Positions 16,687 through 25,181 are shown, counted from the stretch's first letter. The stretch is 64,000 bases of DNA from an uncultured Paracoccaceae bacterium (GCA_958439195.1 OY288172.1:1-64000), one strand, 5' to 3'. Numbers and translations are program-made. Notes: generated by a model not told the origin, from the sequence alone.

Positions 16687-17427
16687 ATGGCTGAATATCA
16701 GACGATCCGTTCGGTCGGCGCAGGCGCCCGGACCGCCGAGATCGACGCCGGGCTGCGCGCCCACATGAACAAGGTCTACGGCCTGATGTCCGTGGGCATG
16801 CTGCTGACCGGCGGCGTTGCCTGGGCGGTCGGCACGTCGGACGCGCTGCTGTCCATCTTCCGCGACCCCGCGACCCTGCAACCGAATATCCTGGGCTGGG
16901 TGGTGATGTTCGCCCCCCTTCTTATGGTCTTTGCCTTTGGCGCGGCGATCAACCGCCTGTCGCAGGCGGCGGCCCAACTGTTCTTCTACGCCTTTGCGGC
17001 GGTGATGGGCCTGTCCATCGCCTGGATCTTTGCAGCCTTCACCGGCATCTCCATCGCGCAAACCTTCCTCGTGACAGCGATCTCCTTCGCGGGTCTGTCG
17101 CTTTGGGGCTACACCACCAAGCGTGACCTGTCGGGGATGGGTACCTTCCTGATGATGGGCCTGATCGGCCTGATCGTCGCCTCGATCGTGAACCTGTTCC
17201 TTGGTTCCGGCGCGCTGGCATTTGCGATCTCGGTGATCGGTCTCTTGATCTTTGCGGGTCTGACGGCGTTTGACACGCAGAACATCAAGAACACCTATCT
17301 GCAACATGCACAGTATGGCGATCAGGAATGGCTTGGCAAATCCGCAATCATGGGTGCGCTGAACCTGTACATGAACTTCATCAACATCTTCATGTTCCTG
17401 CTGCAATTCCTCGGCAACCGTGAATGA
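16687..17427 (+). CDS. Bax inhibitor-1 / YccA family membrane protein
   Basis: 246 residues with seven hydrophobic segments (from VYGLMSVGMLLTGGVAWAV to LYMNFINIFMFLLQFLG), the BI-1/UPF0005 fold. The family includes YccA, which modulates the FtsH protease, and a pH-sensitive calcium leak channel. The start has GGAGG seven bases upstream; longer in-frame extension is rejected. It ends just before a strong terminator. Confidence 0.93.
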   Translation: MAEYQTIRSVGAGARTAEIDAGLRAHMNKVYGLMSVGMLLTGGVAWAVGTSDALLSIFRDPATLQPNILGWVVMFAPLLMVFAFGAAINRLSQAAAQLFFYAFAAVMGLSIAWIFAAFTGISIAQTFLVTAISFAGLSLWGYTTKRDLSGMGTFLMMGLIGLIVASIVNLFLGSGALAFAISVIGLLIFAGLTAFDTQNIKNTYLQHAQYGDQEWLGKSAIMGALNLYMNFINIFMFLLQFLGNRE

Positions 17428-17458
17428 CGCAGGGCTGAAGCCCGCGTGACACAACAGG

Positions 17459-17493
17459 AAAGGCCGGTCGAAAGACCGGCCTTTTGCTTTTCC
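17459..17493. terminator. strong intrinsic terminator
   Basis: AAAGGCCGGTC-GAAA-GACCGGCCTTTTGCTTTT: perfect stem, tetraloop and T-tract, 32 bp after the Bax-inhibitor-1 gene. It can also serve the convergent GNAT gene on the other strand. Confidence 0.95.
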
Positions 17494-17505
17494 AATCCAC
17501 CGAAA

Positions 17506-18063
17506 CTAGGGCGAAATCTGGCGCATCATGCGCACCGCAGGAAACAGGATACCGGGCCGCAAAGGCACCTCCACCTCATGCAGCACCCGAAACCCCAGCG
17601 CCTCATAGAACGGCACGGCCGTCCGCGTTGACAGACAGTCAAGCCACCGAACCCCCTCGCGCAGCGCATCGACGATCACCTCGCTCATGATCGCCCGGCC
17701 CAGCCCCGCACGCACCCGTGCCGGGTCCACCGCCACATGGCGCACATGGCCCATATGCGTCTGCTCGGCCCAGCCCATCACATCCCGCGACGCGCCATCC
17801 CGCATTGGCCCCTCATCCGGTTGCGGCATCCCAAGGGTCCAGCCACCCGCCCCCAGAATGGCCCCATCCTCGGCCTCCACCACAAAATACTGGCCCGATG
17901 CCAACAAGTCAGGCCGCGCCCGCGCGATGATCGGCAGCGCCAGCACCATCACCGACGGTGGATAATCCGATTTCAGCAATTTTGGATAACTGCGCCGCAA
18001 CAACAGATCGACCCCGATCAGGTCCGAAGGCCGCGCACGCCGAAGGGTCAGGCTCTGGTCCAT
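17506..18063 (-). CDS. GNAT-family N-acetyltransferase
   Basis: 185 residues with the GNAT core: VRHVAVDPARVRAGLGRAIM (acetyl-CoA loop, R-x-x-G-x-G/A type) and PFYEALGFRVLHEV at the C-terminal strand. Start at the ATG of MDQSLTLRRARPSD, preceded by TAGG; an ATG 24 bp upstream is possible. Substrate unknown. It converges on the Bax-inhibitor-1 gene. Confidence 0.82.
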   Translation of the reverse strand: MDQSLTLRRARPSDLIGVDLLLRRSYPKLLKSDYPPSVMVLALPIIARARPDLLASGQYFVVEAEDGAILGAGGWTLGMPQPDEGPMRDGASRDVMGWAEQTHMGHVRHVAVDPARVRAGLGRAIMSEVIVDALREGVRWLDCLSTRTAVPFYEALGFRVLHEVEVPLRPGILFPAVRMMRQISP

Positions 18064-18123
18064 GCCAAAGCCTACCACTGCGCGCATTCAAGTAAAGCCC
18101 GCTGCACAGCCCCGCGCGACAAT

Positions 18124-18150
18124 GGAAAAGGCCGCCCCGAAGGACGGCCC
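18124..18150 (-). terminator. rpmG terminator
   Basis: Minus-strand hairpin GGCCGTCC-TTCG-GGGCGGCC (one G-T pair) followed by TTTTCC, 25 bp after the rpmG stop. Confidence 0.85.
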
Positions 18151-18174
18151 GCAATCCAGACGCCAGACAAGACC

Positions 18175-18342
18175 TTACTTGATCTTGCCTTCCTTGTATT
18201 CCACATGCTCACGCTTGACGGGGTCATACTTCTTCACGACCATCTTTTCGGTCATGGTGCGGGCATTCTTCTTGGTCACGTAGAAATGCCCCGTGCCCGC
18301 CGTCGAGTTCAGACGGATCTTGATCGTCGTCGGTTTCGCCAT
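18175..18342 (-). CDS. rpmG: 50S ribosomal protein L33
   Basis: 55-residue basic protein with the L33 pattern MAKPTTIKIRLNSTAGTGHFY, KKNARTM and KMVVKKYDPVKREHVEYKE. It lacks zinc-binding cysteines, so it is the zinc-free (C-) form. Its start has GGAGAG upstream. It stands alone with its own terminator. Confidence 0.97.
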   Translation of the reverse strand: MAKPTTIKIRLNSTAGTGHFYVTKKNARTMTEKMVVKKYDPVKREHVEYKEGKIK

Positions 18343-18521
18343 AATCGTCTCTCCTGCACCGGGGAAACGCCTCGGCCCCCGCGAAATCTCTTGAAGCCCG
18401 CCTTTTACCGGGGGAAGCGGCAGAGTCAACAGCCAAACCGCCCGCCCGATATCAAATTGCGCGCCATTCGGCGCAAGTCTTTTGGGTCGCCCGCGCGGCC
18501 TGCGCCGCTTGGCTCCGTTTT

Positions 18522-18542
18522 GGGTATTTGGGCCAAGGTGAA
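18522..18542 (-). repeat. dispersed TTCATCTTGG motif, copy 4
   Basis: Minus-strand copy (ttcaccttggcccaaatacc). It faces copy 5, nine bases away, so the two could pair as arms of one long inverted repeat. Confidence 0.8.
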
Positions 18543-18551
18543 ACGGCATGT

Positions 18552-18573
18552 CTTCATCTTGGCTAAAATACTC
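18552..18573 (+). repeat. dispersed TTCATCTTGG motif, copy 5
   Basis: Plus-strand copy (cttcatcttggctaaaatac) followed by CTCTGGGGGGTGAA and, 25 bp on, the hairpin at 18598-18616. Same architecture as the element at 9794-9867. Confidence 0.85.
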
Positions 18574-18597
18574 TGGGGGGTGAACCGTCGCAGGCGG

Positions 18598-18616
18598 AAG
18601 GGGGCAAAGCCCCCTT
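18598..18616. terminator. hairpin at the 3' side of the RNase P RNA gene
   Basis: AAGGGGGC-aaa-GCCCCCTT, perfect 8-bp stem. It lies 22 bp past the 3' end of minus-strand rnpB and probably terminates it. Confidence 0.65.
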
Positions 18617-18637
18617 CTGGCTTGATAACTCACAAGA

Positions 18638-19046
18638 AACGCGCGGATGGCCTGTAAGCCGGATTCTGTCCCGAGACCCGATCTTGCGATCGTCCCTCAT
18701 GGATGACCATTCCTCTGCCGACCGCGTTACCGCGGCGGTCAAGCTGCCAACCCGGGCCTCTGGGCTGAAGCGTCCCTGCGGAGGTTTCTGCAGAATGCAG
18801 ACCTTTCCGCGCGAGGCCCCTATTCGGCATTGCTCCGGGTGGGGCTTGCCGTGCCGTCCCGGTTGCCCGGTCCGCGGTGGGCTCTTACCCCACCGTTTCA
18901 CCATCACCTTGCATGCAAGGCAGACTCTTCTCTGTGGCGCTTTCCCTGGGGTTGCCCCCGCCGGGGGTTACCCGGCACCCTTGCTTCATGGAGTCCGGAC
19001 TTTCCTCGGAGCTTGCGCCCCGCGGTCATCCAGCCATCCGCGCAAG
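18638..19046 (-). ncRNA. rnpB: RNase P RNA (class A)
   Basis: Catalytic RNA that matures tRNA 5' ends. On the minus strand the conserved GAGGAAAGTCCGGACTCC lies at 18990-19007 and the 3' conserved CAGAATCCGGCTTACAGGCC at 18649-18668. The P1 helix is formed by CGCGGATGG (19034-19042) with CCATCCGCG (18642-18650), which sets both ends to within a few bases. About 409 nt, normal for alphaproteobacteria. Open frames across it are spurious. Confidence 0.95.
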
Positions 19047-19075
19047 CGGCGGCTTACGCCCCGCCCGCCCCGCCG

Positions 19076-19768
19076 TCAAGCAAAGCCGTCAACCGGGAAG
19101 CGCCGCGCCAGATCTTCGGCCAGCGCAGCATCGACAACATCCAAAGGCCCCTCGGCCCAAGGCCGGAACCGCAGGCGAAACGCCTGTAGCAGCAGCCCAT
19201 CATCGACATCCGGGTATCCGAAGCGGCGCGCATGGTCGCGGAACGCGACCAGCCGACCGCCGCTTCGCGTTGCGTCGGGTCCAACTTCAGGCCCAACTTC
19301 AGGCCAAACCGAAAGCCCCGCCCGCGCCAGCCGCCGCCAATCAAAACGCGGCCCCGGATCGGATTTCCGCGCTGGTGCCATGTCGGAATGACCGATCACC
19401 CGCGCAGGCGCAATCGCCCAGCGACCCATCACATCCCCCAGCACCCGTTCCAGCGTGGCCATCTGCACCTCCGGGAACGGGGCAGACCCGGAATTCGCCA
19501 ACTCAATCCCGATGGACCGCGAATTGACATCCGTCACATCGCCCCATTGCCCTGCCCCGGCATGCCAGGCCCGCAGCGCCTCATCCACCAGCGGTTCGGC
19601 CCCGCCCTGTTCCGAGATAAGCCAATGGGCAGAAACCTCATGCGCAGGGTCGCAAAGCCGCACCCGCGCCGCCGCAGCGGTCGGCATCGCCGTGTAGTGA
19701 ATGACAATCAGGTCGGGCCGCGCCCCGCCGCGCCGTTCGCCACAATTCGGCGATGGATAGCGATTCAC
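19076..19768 (-). CDS. N-acetylmuramoyl-L-alanine amidase (AmpD-like, amidase_2)
   Basis: 230-residue zinc amidase that removes the peptide from anhydromuropeptides or peptidoglycan. Zinc and catalytic positions: LIVIHYTAM near the N-terminus, VIGHSDMAPARKSDPG with the second histidine, lysine and aspartate ligand, and NSRSIGIELAN. No signal peptide, so probably cytosolic recycling. The GTG start at 19768 overlaps the stop of the upstream lipoprotein gene as GTGA; a longer ATT/ATG-less extension is rejected. A tandem GPEVGPEVGPD stretch lies near residue 160. Confidence 0.9.
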   Translation of the reverse strand: MNRYPSPNCGERRGGARPDLIVIHYTAMPTAAAARVRLCDPAHEVSAHWLISEQGGAEPLVDEALRAWHAGAGQWGDVTDVNSRSIGIELANSGSAPFPEVQMATLERVLGDVMGRWAIAPARVIGHSDMAPARKSDPGPRFDWRRLARAGLSVWPEVGPEVGPDATRSGGRLVAFRDHARRFGYPDVDDGLLLQAFRLRFRPWAEGPLDVVDAALAEDLARRFPVDGFA

Positions 19769-20589
19769 TGCAGCCGGAATGGCCGCGGATCCCACGAACA
19801 GGCGAACCCATCGCCATCCGGGTCCAGCCCGCGCCGATCCCGCTCTGGCCCGCCCGCTGCAAGAAACGCCTCTTGCGCCAGATCGGACGAAGAATAGCGC
19901 GCACAGGCCGCCGCCTGATCGGTGAACCGCAACGAGGACCGATTATAGACCTGCGTGCCCGGCGCATGGGTAGTGGACAGCGCAAATTGCACGATGTTCG
20001 GCCCTGTCGTCGCCCGCTCTGGCACCGCCGTCGGCTGGATCACCGTGTATTGCGCCTTGTTGCGCGCAATCCGCTCGGCGTCGCTTTCGATGGTTTCGCG
20101 CGCGGCCACGGCGTCGAAATCCTGTTCGTCGGAAATCCCCGAATTCACCGCCGCCATCTCGCCCGATTGCGGCTGAATGGTTGCGGGGGCATTGCCCCGC
20201 GGACGGTTGGGATCGTTTGGATCAAAGGCCGCCACCGCCGTCGATGGTTGCGCCAGAGGGTCCGGAAACGTCACCGGGGCGGTCGTCGTGGCCGTCAGCG
20301 GCGCGCCGATCACGTTGCCTGTTGCGAGTGCCGCTCCCGTCCCGCTGGCACGGTCAATCGCCGCTGCCGCCAAATCGGGGGAAAACCCGCCCGCCGGGGC
20401 CGCCGGGGCCACCGCAGCGCCAAAGGGCGCAACCGGCGTTACCGGTGTTGCCGCCCTTGGGGCCGACGCGGCCTGTTCACGCAAATAGCTGTTATAGTCC
20501 TGAAACCCCACACCCGCGCCGCTTTCAGGCACGCTCTGGGTACAGGCGGCCAGTCCAGCCGTCACAGCAAGCATCACAGCAATACGCAT
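19765..20589 (-). CDS. lipoprotein with C-terminal Excalibur-like calcium-binding motif
   Basis: 274 residues. Signal peptide with lipobox LAAC at about residues 13-16, then a long Ala/Pro-rich, probably disordered, periplasmic region, and a C-terminal domain ending in GLDPDGDGFACSWDP, which resembles the Excalibur motif DxDxDGxxC. The start MRIAVML is chosen because the signal peptide begins there. Translationally coupled by GTGA to the amidase gene, which suggests a cell-wall role. The Excalibur reading is by motif only. Confidence 0.75.
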   Translation of the reverse strand: MRIAVMLAVTAGLAACTQSVPESGAGVGFQDYNSYLREQAASAPRAATPVTPVAPFGAAVAPAAPAGGFSPDLAAAAIDRASGTGAALATGNVIGAPLTATTTAPVTFPDPLAQPSTAVAAFDPNDPNRPRGNAPATIQPQSGEMAAVNSGISDEQDFDAVAARETIESDAERIARNKAQYTVIQPTAVPERATTGPNIVQFALSTTHAPGTQVYNRSSLRFTDQAAACARYSSSDLAQEAFLAAGGPERDRRGLDPDGDGFACSWDPRPFRLQ

Positions 20590-20621
20590 CTTCACGCCTC
20601 GGTTTCGATAAGTCCGGGGGA

Positions 20622-22115
20622 TTACCACCATTTCGCAGGCTTTGCCACAAACCCTGCCGCACGCTCCAGCACATAAGCGTGATTCAGCAGGTCGCCTTCT
20701 TCCCAAGGCCGCCCGATCAATTGCAACCCAAGCGGCAGGCCCTGCGCGCTTAGTCCCACAGGCACCGAAACCCCCGGCAATCCGGCCAGATTGACTGTCA
20801 CGGTGAACACATCGTTCAGATACATCTCGATCGGGTCCGCGCTCGACATCTCGCCCAACCCAAAGGCCGCGCTTGGCGTGGCGGGCGTCAGGATCGCATC
20901 CACGCCAGCCGCGAACACCTGTTCGAAATCGCGTTTGATCAAGGCCCGCACCTTGCGCGCACGGTTGTAATAGGCGTCATAGAACCCGGCGGACAGCACA
21001 TAAGTGCCGATCATCACCCGGCGCTGCACTTCCTTGCCGAACCCTTCGGCGCGGGTCTTTTCATACATCTCGGTGATGCCATCGCCCTGCGCCAGCTTGG
21101 CCCGATGACCAAACCGCACCCCGTCATAGCGCGCCAGGTTCGATGACGCCTCTGCCGGTGCAATCACATAATAAGCCGGCAGCGCATACTTGGTGTGGGG
21201 CAATGAGATGTCGACGATCTCTGCCCCCGCATCCCGCAACATCGCTGCGCCATCGGCCCACAGCTTTTCAATCTCGGCCGGCATCCCGTCCATCCGGTAT
21301 TCGCGCGGCAGGCCGATCTTCTTGCCACGAATGTCCCCGGTCAGCGCCGCCTCGAAATCCGGTACGGCCAGATCGGCGGATGTGGAATCCTTCGGATCAT
21401 GCCCCGCCATCGCCTGCAAGAAGATCGCAGCATCGCGCACATCTTTCGTCATCGGTCCCGCCTGGTCCAGCGATGACGCAAAGGCCACGATCCCCCAGCG
21501 CGACACCCGCCCATAGGTCGGCTTGATCCCCACAATCCCGGTAAAGGCCGCAGGCTGGCGGATCGAACCGCCGGTATCCGTGCCCGTCGCACCAAGGCAC
21601 AGGTCCGCCGCCACCGCCGCCGCCGACCCGCCCGAAGATCCGCCTGGGGTCAGCGTGCGGTCATCGACTTTCCACGGGTTCACCGCATTGCCGTAACACG
21701 ACGTCTCGTTGCTGGAGCCCATGGCAAATTCGTCCATGTTCAGCTTGCCCAGCATCACCGCGCCCGCATCGAACAGCTTGGTCGTCACAGTGGATTCATA
21801 TTCCGGCTTGAACCCCCTCAGGATGTTTGACGCCGCCTGCGACGGCACGCCCTTCGTGCAGAACAGATCCTTGATCCCCAGCGGGATGCCGCACATCGCG
21901 GGCGCATCGCCCGCCTGGATTCGCGCATCCGCCGCCCGTGCCTGCTCCAGCGCCAGTTCCGGCGTCTTGTGGACAAACGCGCCCAGCCCGTCGCCCGCAT
22001 CAATCGCCGTCAGGCAGGCCATTGTCAGGTCGGTGGCCGAAATCTCGCCCTTGCGCAGTGCATCCCGCGCCGCAGCAATCGTCCAGGTATTTGCAGATGT
22101 CATCGGCACGCTCAT
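20622..22115 (-). CDS. gatA: Asp-tRNA(Asn)/Glu-tRNA(Gln) amidotransferase subunit A
   Basis: 497-residue amidase of the GatCAB complex, which converts misacylated Glu-tRNA(Gln) and Asp-tRNA(Asn). The Ser-cisSer-Lys signature is present: GIKDLFCTKG (Lys), TPGGSSGGSAAAVAADLC and ATGTDTGGSIRQPAAFTG. The start ATG overlaps the gatC stop (ATGA). gatB is not adjacent, as is common in alphaproteobacteria. Confidence 0.97.
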   Translation of the reverse strand: MSVPMTSANTWTIAAARDALRKGEISATDLTMACLTAIDAGDGLGAFVHKTPELALEQARAADARIQAGDAPAMCGIPLGIKDLFCTKGVPSQAASNILRGFKPEYESTVTTKLFDAGAVMLGKLNMDEFAMGSSNETSCYGNAVNPWKVDDRTLTPGGSSGGSAAAVAADLCLGATGTDTGGSIRQPAAFTGIVGIKPTYGRVSRWGIVAFASSLDQAGPMTKDVRDAAIFLQAMAGHDPKDSTSADLAVPDFEAALTGDIRGKKIGLPREYRMDGMPAEIEKLWADGAAMLRDAGAEIVDISLPHTKYALPAYYVIAPAEASSNLARYDGVRFGHRAKLAQGDGITEMYEKTRAEGFGKEVQRRVMIGTYVLSAGFYDAYYNRARKVRALIKRDFEQVFAAGVDAILTPATPSAAFGLGEMSSADPIEMYLNDVFTVTVNLAGLPGVSVPVGLSAQGLPLGLQLIGRPWEEGDLLNHAYVLERAAGFVAKPAKWW

Positions 22116-22399
22116 TCCACCACCTTCGGCACGGCAAAGAACCCCTCGCGCGCATCGGGTGCGTTCTTCAATACCTGCGCCTGGATATTGCCATCAGTCA
22201 CCACATCCGCACGCCGCTTCAGACGCATTGGGGTGACTGATGTCATCGGTTCAATCCCCGTCACATCCACTTCGTTCAATTGCTCCATAAAGGTCAGGAT
22301 ACCCGAAAGCTCCCCGGCCAGCGCCGGAAGATCGGCCTCCTCAACCCGGATACGGGCCAGTTTCGCCACGCGGCGGGCGGTGTCGATGTCAATGGACAT
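22112..22399 (-). CDS. gatC: Asp-tRNA(Asn)/Glu-tRNA(Gln) amidotransferase subunit C
   Basis: 95 residues, small subunit that clamps GatA to GatB. N-terminal helix IDTARRVAKLARIRVEEADLPALAGELSGILTFMEQLNEVDVTGIEPM is characteristic, followed by the extended tail ending in FFAVPKVVE. Overlaps gatA by ATGA. Confidence 0.96.
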   Translation of the reverse strand: MSIDIDTARRVAKLARIRVEEADLPALAGELSGILTFMEQLNEVDVTGIEPMTSVTPMRLKRRADVVTDGNIQAQVLKNAPDAREGFFAVPKVVE

Positions 22400-22618
22400 G
22401 GGGCAGCACTTCCCTGTTCTGATCCCTGCCCGTTTAGCCCCGCCTCCCTTGCCCTGCAAGGGCATCAAGGCACGCATCCCCCATCCAGCCACCGCCGCGC
22501 ACAGGCTCTGCGCCCCGGCGCGCGCACGCCCCCTATTCCTTCGCGGCCAGTTCCCGCTAGTTTCTGCCGCAGGGACATGTCCATCAACGAAAAAACTGAC
22601 GACAAAAGGAACATCATC

Positions 22619-23311
22619 ATGCAGATCATCTGGCTCGGCCATTCCGGCTTTCGCATCGAACTCGAACAGGCCGTCCTTCTCATCGACCCTTGGCTGACCG
22701 GCAACCCGATGTTCCCCGCCGACCGCCGGGATGAGGCGATCAAGGGTGCCACCCATGTTCTGCTGACCCACGGCCACGGCGACCATTCCGCCGATGCCGT
22801 GGCCATCTGCAAGGAATTGGGCATCCCGCTGGTCGGCATCTATGACCTGACCAGCTTTCTTGAAGCACGTGACGGCATCGCCACGATCGGTTTCAACAAG
22901 GGCGGCACCGTCGATCTGGGCGGCGCCAAGGTGACGATGGTCAATGCGTCACATTCCAACACCATGGCGGGTGAAAACGGCCCCATCGCCATCGGCTCCG
23001 AAGCGGGCTTCATGATCGCAGGCGGCGGCCACCGCACCTATGTGTCGGGCGACACCGACATCATGGCTGACATGCAATGGATGGGCGAATTGCACGCCCC
23101 CGATATCGGCATCCTTGCGGCTGGCGGGCATTTCACGATGGATATGGAACGCGCCGCCTGGGCGGCAAAGCGGTATTTCAACTTCAAGACCGTGATCCCC
23201 TGCCATTACCGCACCTTCGGCGCGCTGGAACAGGACGCCACCACGATGGTTGCAGCCCTTCCCGGCGTTCAGGTGATCGAACCGCAGGTGCTGGAGGCGA
23301 TCACCCTGTAA
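22619..23311 (+). CDS. UPF0173-type metal-dependent hydrolase
   Basis: 230-residue metallo-beta-lactamase-fold protein. Metal motif LTHGHGDHSAD (HxHxDH), further ligands in NASHSNT, YVSGDTDIM and IPCHYRTF. UPF0173 members are widespread housekeeping hydrolases without a fixed substrate. Start has AAAAGGA nine bases upstream. The stop codon lies inside a 15-bp tandem duplication, and a hairpin follows. Confidence 0.88.
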   Translation: MQIIWLGHSGFRIELEQAVLLIDPWLTGNPMFPADRRDEAIKGATHVLLTHGHGDHSADAVAICKELGIPLVGIYDLTSFLEARDGIATIGFNKGGTVDLGGAKVTMVNASHSNTMAGENGPIAIGSEAGFMIAGGGHRTYVSGDTDIMADMQWMGELHAPDIGILAAGGHFTMDMERAAWAAKRYFNFKTVIPCHYRTFGALEQDATTMVAALPGVQVIEPQVLEAITL

Positions 23312-23331
23312 TCGGCCACCCTGTAATCGGC
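23302..23331 (+). repeat. 15-bp perfect tandem duplication across a stop codon
   Basis: Two adjacent copies of caccctgtaatcggc. The first contains the TAA of the hydrolase gene, so the second copy is untranslated. Confidence 0.95.
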
Positions 23332-23354
23332 GCGGGGGGCATCACGCCCCCCGC
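23332..23354. terminator. GC hairpin between convergent genes
   Basis: GCGGGGGGC-atcac-GCCCCCCGC, perfect 9-bp stem between the hydrolase stop and the minus-strand tadA (deaminase) stop. No T-tract. Confidence 0.6.
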
Positions 23355-23357
23355 CCA

Positions 23358-23813
23358 CTACTCCACCCGTCGCGCAGCAAAGAACCCCTTCAACAGCGTT
23401 TCCGCCGCACCGGCCGCGATCCCGTCATAAACCTCTGGCACATGATGGCATTGCGGATGGGCAAACACCCGTGCGCCCACCGCCACGCCGCCGCTTTTCG
23501 GGTCTGCGGCCCCGTAATACAGCCGCCCGATGCGCGCCGCCGCGATCGCCGCCGCACACATCGGGCATGGCTCCAGCGTCACATACAGATCATGCCCCAC
23601 CAACCGCTCTGATCCGGCCGCCGCACAGGCCGCCCGGATCGCCAGCATCTCGGCATGGGCGGTAGGGTCGCACAGCTCTCGCGTCCGGTTCCCAGCCCGC
23701 GCCACCACCACGCCACCCGGTGACACCACGACCGCGCCCACCGGCACCTCGCCCCGCGTGGCCGCCCCCCGCGCTTCCTCCAGCGCCGCATCCATGAAAG
23801 ACCGGAATTCCAT
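23358..23813 (-). CDS. tadA: tRNA-specific adenosine deaminase TadA
   Basis: 151-residue zinc deaminase that makes inosine at the wobble position of tRNA-Arg(ACG). Zinc and proton-shuttle motifs HAEMLAI and PCPMCAAAI are present in the right spacing. Start at MEFRSFMDAAL; a later ATG (MDAAL) is possible. Not to be confused with the Tad pilus gene of the same name. Confidence 0.95.
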   Translation of the reverse strand: MEFRSFMDAALEEARGAATRGEVPVGAVVVSPGGVVVARAGNRTRELCDPTAHAEMLAIRAACAAAGSERLVGHDLYVTLEPCPMCAAAIAAARIGRLYYGAADPKSGGVAVGARVFAHPQCHHVPEVYDGIAAGAAETLLKGFFAARRVE

Positions 23814-23855
23814 GCCCTTTCCTGCCCCGCTCCGGGCAAAGGCGCAACCATGCAC

Positions 23856-23877
23856 CTTCATCTTGGCCCAAATACCC
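23856..23877 (+). repeat. dispersed TTCATCTTGG motif, copy 6
   Basis: Copy cttcatcttggcccaaatac, just upstream of the minus-strand deaminase gene; no hairpin attached. Confidence 0.85.
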
Positions 23878-23935
23878 CCGTTCTGCCGGACCCGCCAAAC
23901 CACCGGGGCTGGAAAACGCACCCCGCTTCCGCTAG

Positions 23936-23967
23936 GCACCATGTCTGACGCGCACCATGTCTGACGC
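23936..23967 (+). repeat. 16-bp perfect tandem duplication
   Basis: Two adjacent copies of gcaccatgtctgacgc immediately upstream of the pseudouridine synthase start, each holding an ATG that is not in a long frame. Confidence 0.95.
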
Positions 23968-23981
23968 GCAAAGGACAGCCC

Positions 23982-25181
23982 ATGACCCGCCCCCCGAAAG
24001 CCAAGCCGCCCACCGCGTCCACCGCCGCCTCCACCGCCGCCTCCACCGCCGCGCCCGCTACGGGCGACCGCATCGCCAAGGTGCTGTCCCGCGCCGGCAT
24101 CGCCTCCCGGCGCGAGGCCGAGCGGATGATCGAAGCGGGCGAAGTCGCGGTCAACGGCAAGGTCATCGACAGCCCCGCACTGAATGTCGGCCCCGCTGAC
24201 CGCATCACCGTAAACGGCCAGCCGCTGGCCGCACCAGAACCTGCGCGGCTCTGGCTTTATTACAAGCCCGATGGATTGGTCACATCCAACGCCGATGAAA
24301 AGGGCCGCGACACGATCTTCGACCATCTCCCCGAAGACCTGCCCCGCGTCATGTCCGTCGGTCGCCTCGACCTCAATTCCGAAGGCCTGCTTCTTCTGAC
24401 CAATGATGGCGAGTTGAAGCGCCGTCTGGAACTTCCCTCTACCGGCTGGCTGCGGAAATACCGCGTCCGCGTCAAGGGCAACCCGACCGATCCCGATCTG
24501 GAACCCCTTCGCCGCGGCATCACCGTCGAGGGCGAGGATTTCCAACCGATGCAGGTCGTCCTTGACCGGCATCAGGGCGCGAATGCCTGGCTGACGGTGG
24601 GCTTGCGCGAAGGCAAGAACCGCGAAATCCGGCGCGCCATGACGGCCATCGGCCTGACCGTGAACCGCCTGATCCGCATCAGCTATGGCCCCTTCCGCCT
24701 GAACGAATTGAAACCGGGCGAGGTGGAAGAAATCCGCCCGAAAGTCCTGCGTGATCAACTTGGCCTGACGGGCGAGGCATCGGATGGCACAGAGGCCCGC
24801 GCAAAAACACCCGGCAGGCCCGCCCCACGCGCCGCAAAGCCGGGCGCGAAACCGGGCACAAAACCGGGCACAGCCACACCCGGCAGGCCCGGCAAACCCG
24901 CCCCGCCGCGCGGTGCAACCCTGCTTGACGCGCCCACCCCGCGCCGCGCGGGCGGCAAACCAACGGCCAAATCCGGCACCCCCGCCAGTCCCAAAACCGG
25001 TCCCAAATCTGGTCCCAAATCTGGCCCCAAATCTGGCACCAAACCAAACTCAAGACCCGGTGCCGACGCCCCACCCCGCACCACAGCCAAGCCAACCGCC
25101 GCCCCCTTTGGCAAACCCGCCCGCCCCGCCGGCACCAAACCCGGCGCCAAACCCGGCACACCGCCCCGTCGCCCGCGCTAA
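23982..25181 (+). CDS. 23S rRNA pseudouridine synthase (RluB/RsuA family)
   Basis: 399 residues. Disordered N-terminus with Ala-Ser-Thr repeats, S4 RNA-binding domain (about residues 28-75, IAKVLSRAGIASRREAERMIEAGEVAVNG), then the catalytic domain with the aspartate in GRLDLNSEGLLLLTNDG and GKNREIRRAM. The last 135 or so residues are a basic Pro/Gly/Lys-rich tail with GPKS repeats, far longer than in E. coli RluB. Probably modifies U2605 of 23S rRNA; RluE/RluF-type activity cannot be excluded. Confidence 0.88.
   Translation: MTRPPKAKPPTASTAASTAASTAAPATGDRIAKVLSRAGIASRREAERMIEAGEVAVNGKVIDSPALNVGPADRITVNGQPLAAPEPARLWLYYKPDGLVTSNADEKGRDTIFDHLPEDLPRVMSVGRLDLNSEGLLLLTNDGELKRRLELPSTGWLRKYRVRVKGNPTDPDLEPLRRGITVEGEDFQPMQVVLDRHQGANAWLTVGLREGKNREIRRAMTAIGLTVNRLIRISYGPFRLNELKPGEVEEIRPKVLRDQLGLTGEASDGTEARAKTPGRPAPRAAKPGAKPGTKPGTATPGRPGKPAPPRGATLLDAPTPRRAGGKPTAKSGTPASPKTGPKSGPKSGPKSGTKPNSRPGADAPPRTTAKPTAAPFGKPARPAGTKPGAKPGTPPRRPR
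24018..24053 (+). repeat. 12-bp tandem repeat, three units
   Basis: tccaccgccgcc repeated three times (last base of the third differs), coding Ala-Ser-Thr-Ala in the N-terminal tail of the pseudouridine synthase. Confidence 0.9.
24999..25034 (+). repeat. 12-bp tandem repeat, three units
   Basis: ggtcccaaatct three times (one substitution in the third), coding Gly-Pro-Lys-Ser in the basic C-terminal tail; diverged flanking units extend it. Confidence 0.9.

Noticed and set aside
18684..19527. Open frames across the RNase P RNA gene
   Set aside because: The region is rnpB; conserved RNA elements explain the sequence.
24018..25034. CRISPR-like array
   Set aside because: The repeats are short, in frame and without spacers; they are coding tandem repeats.
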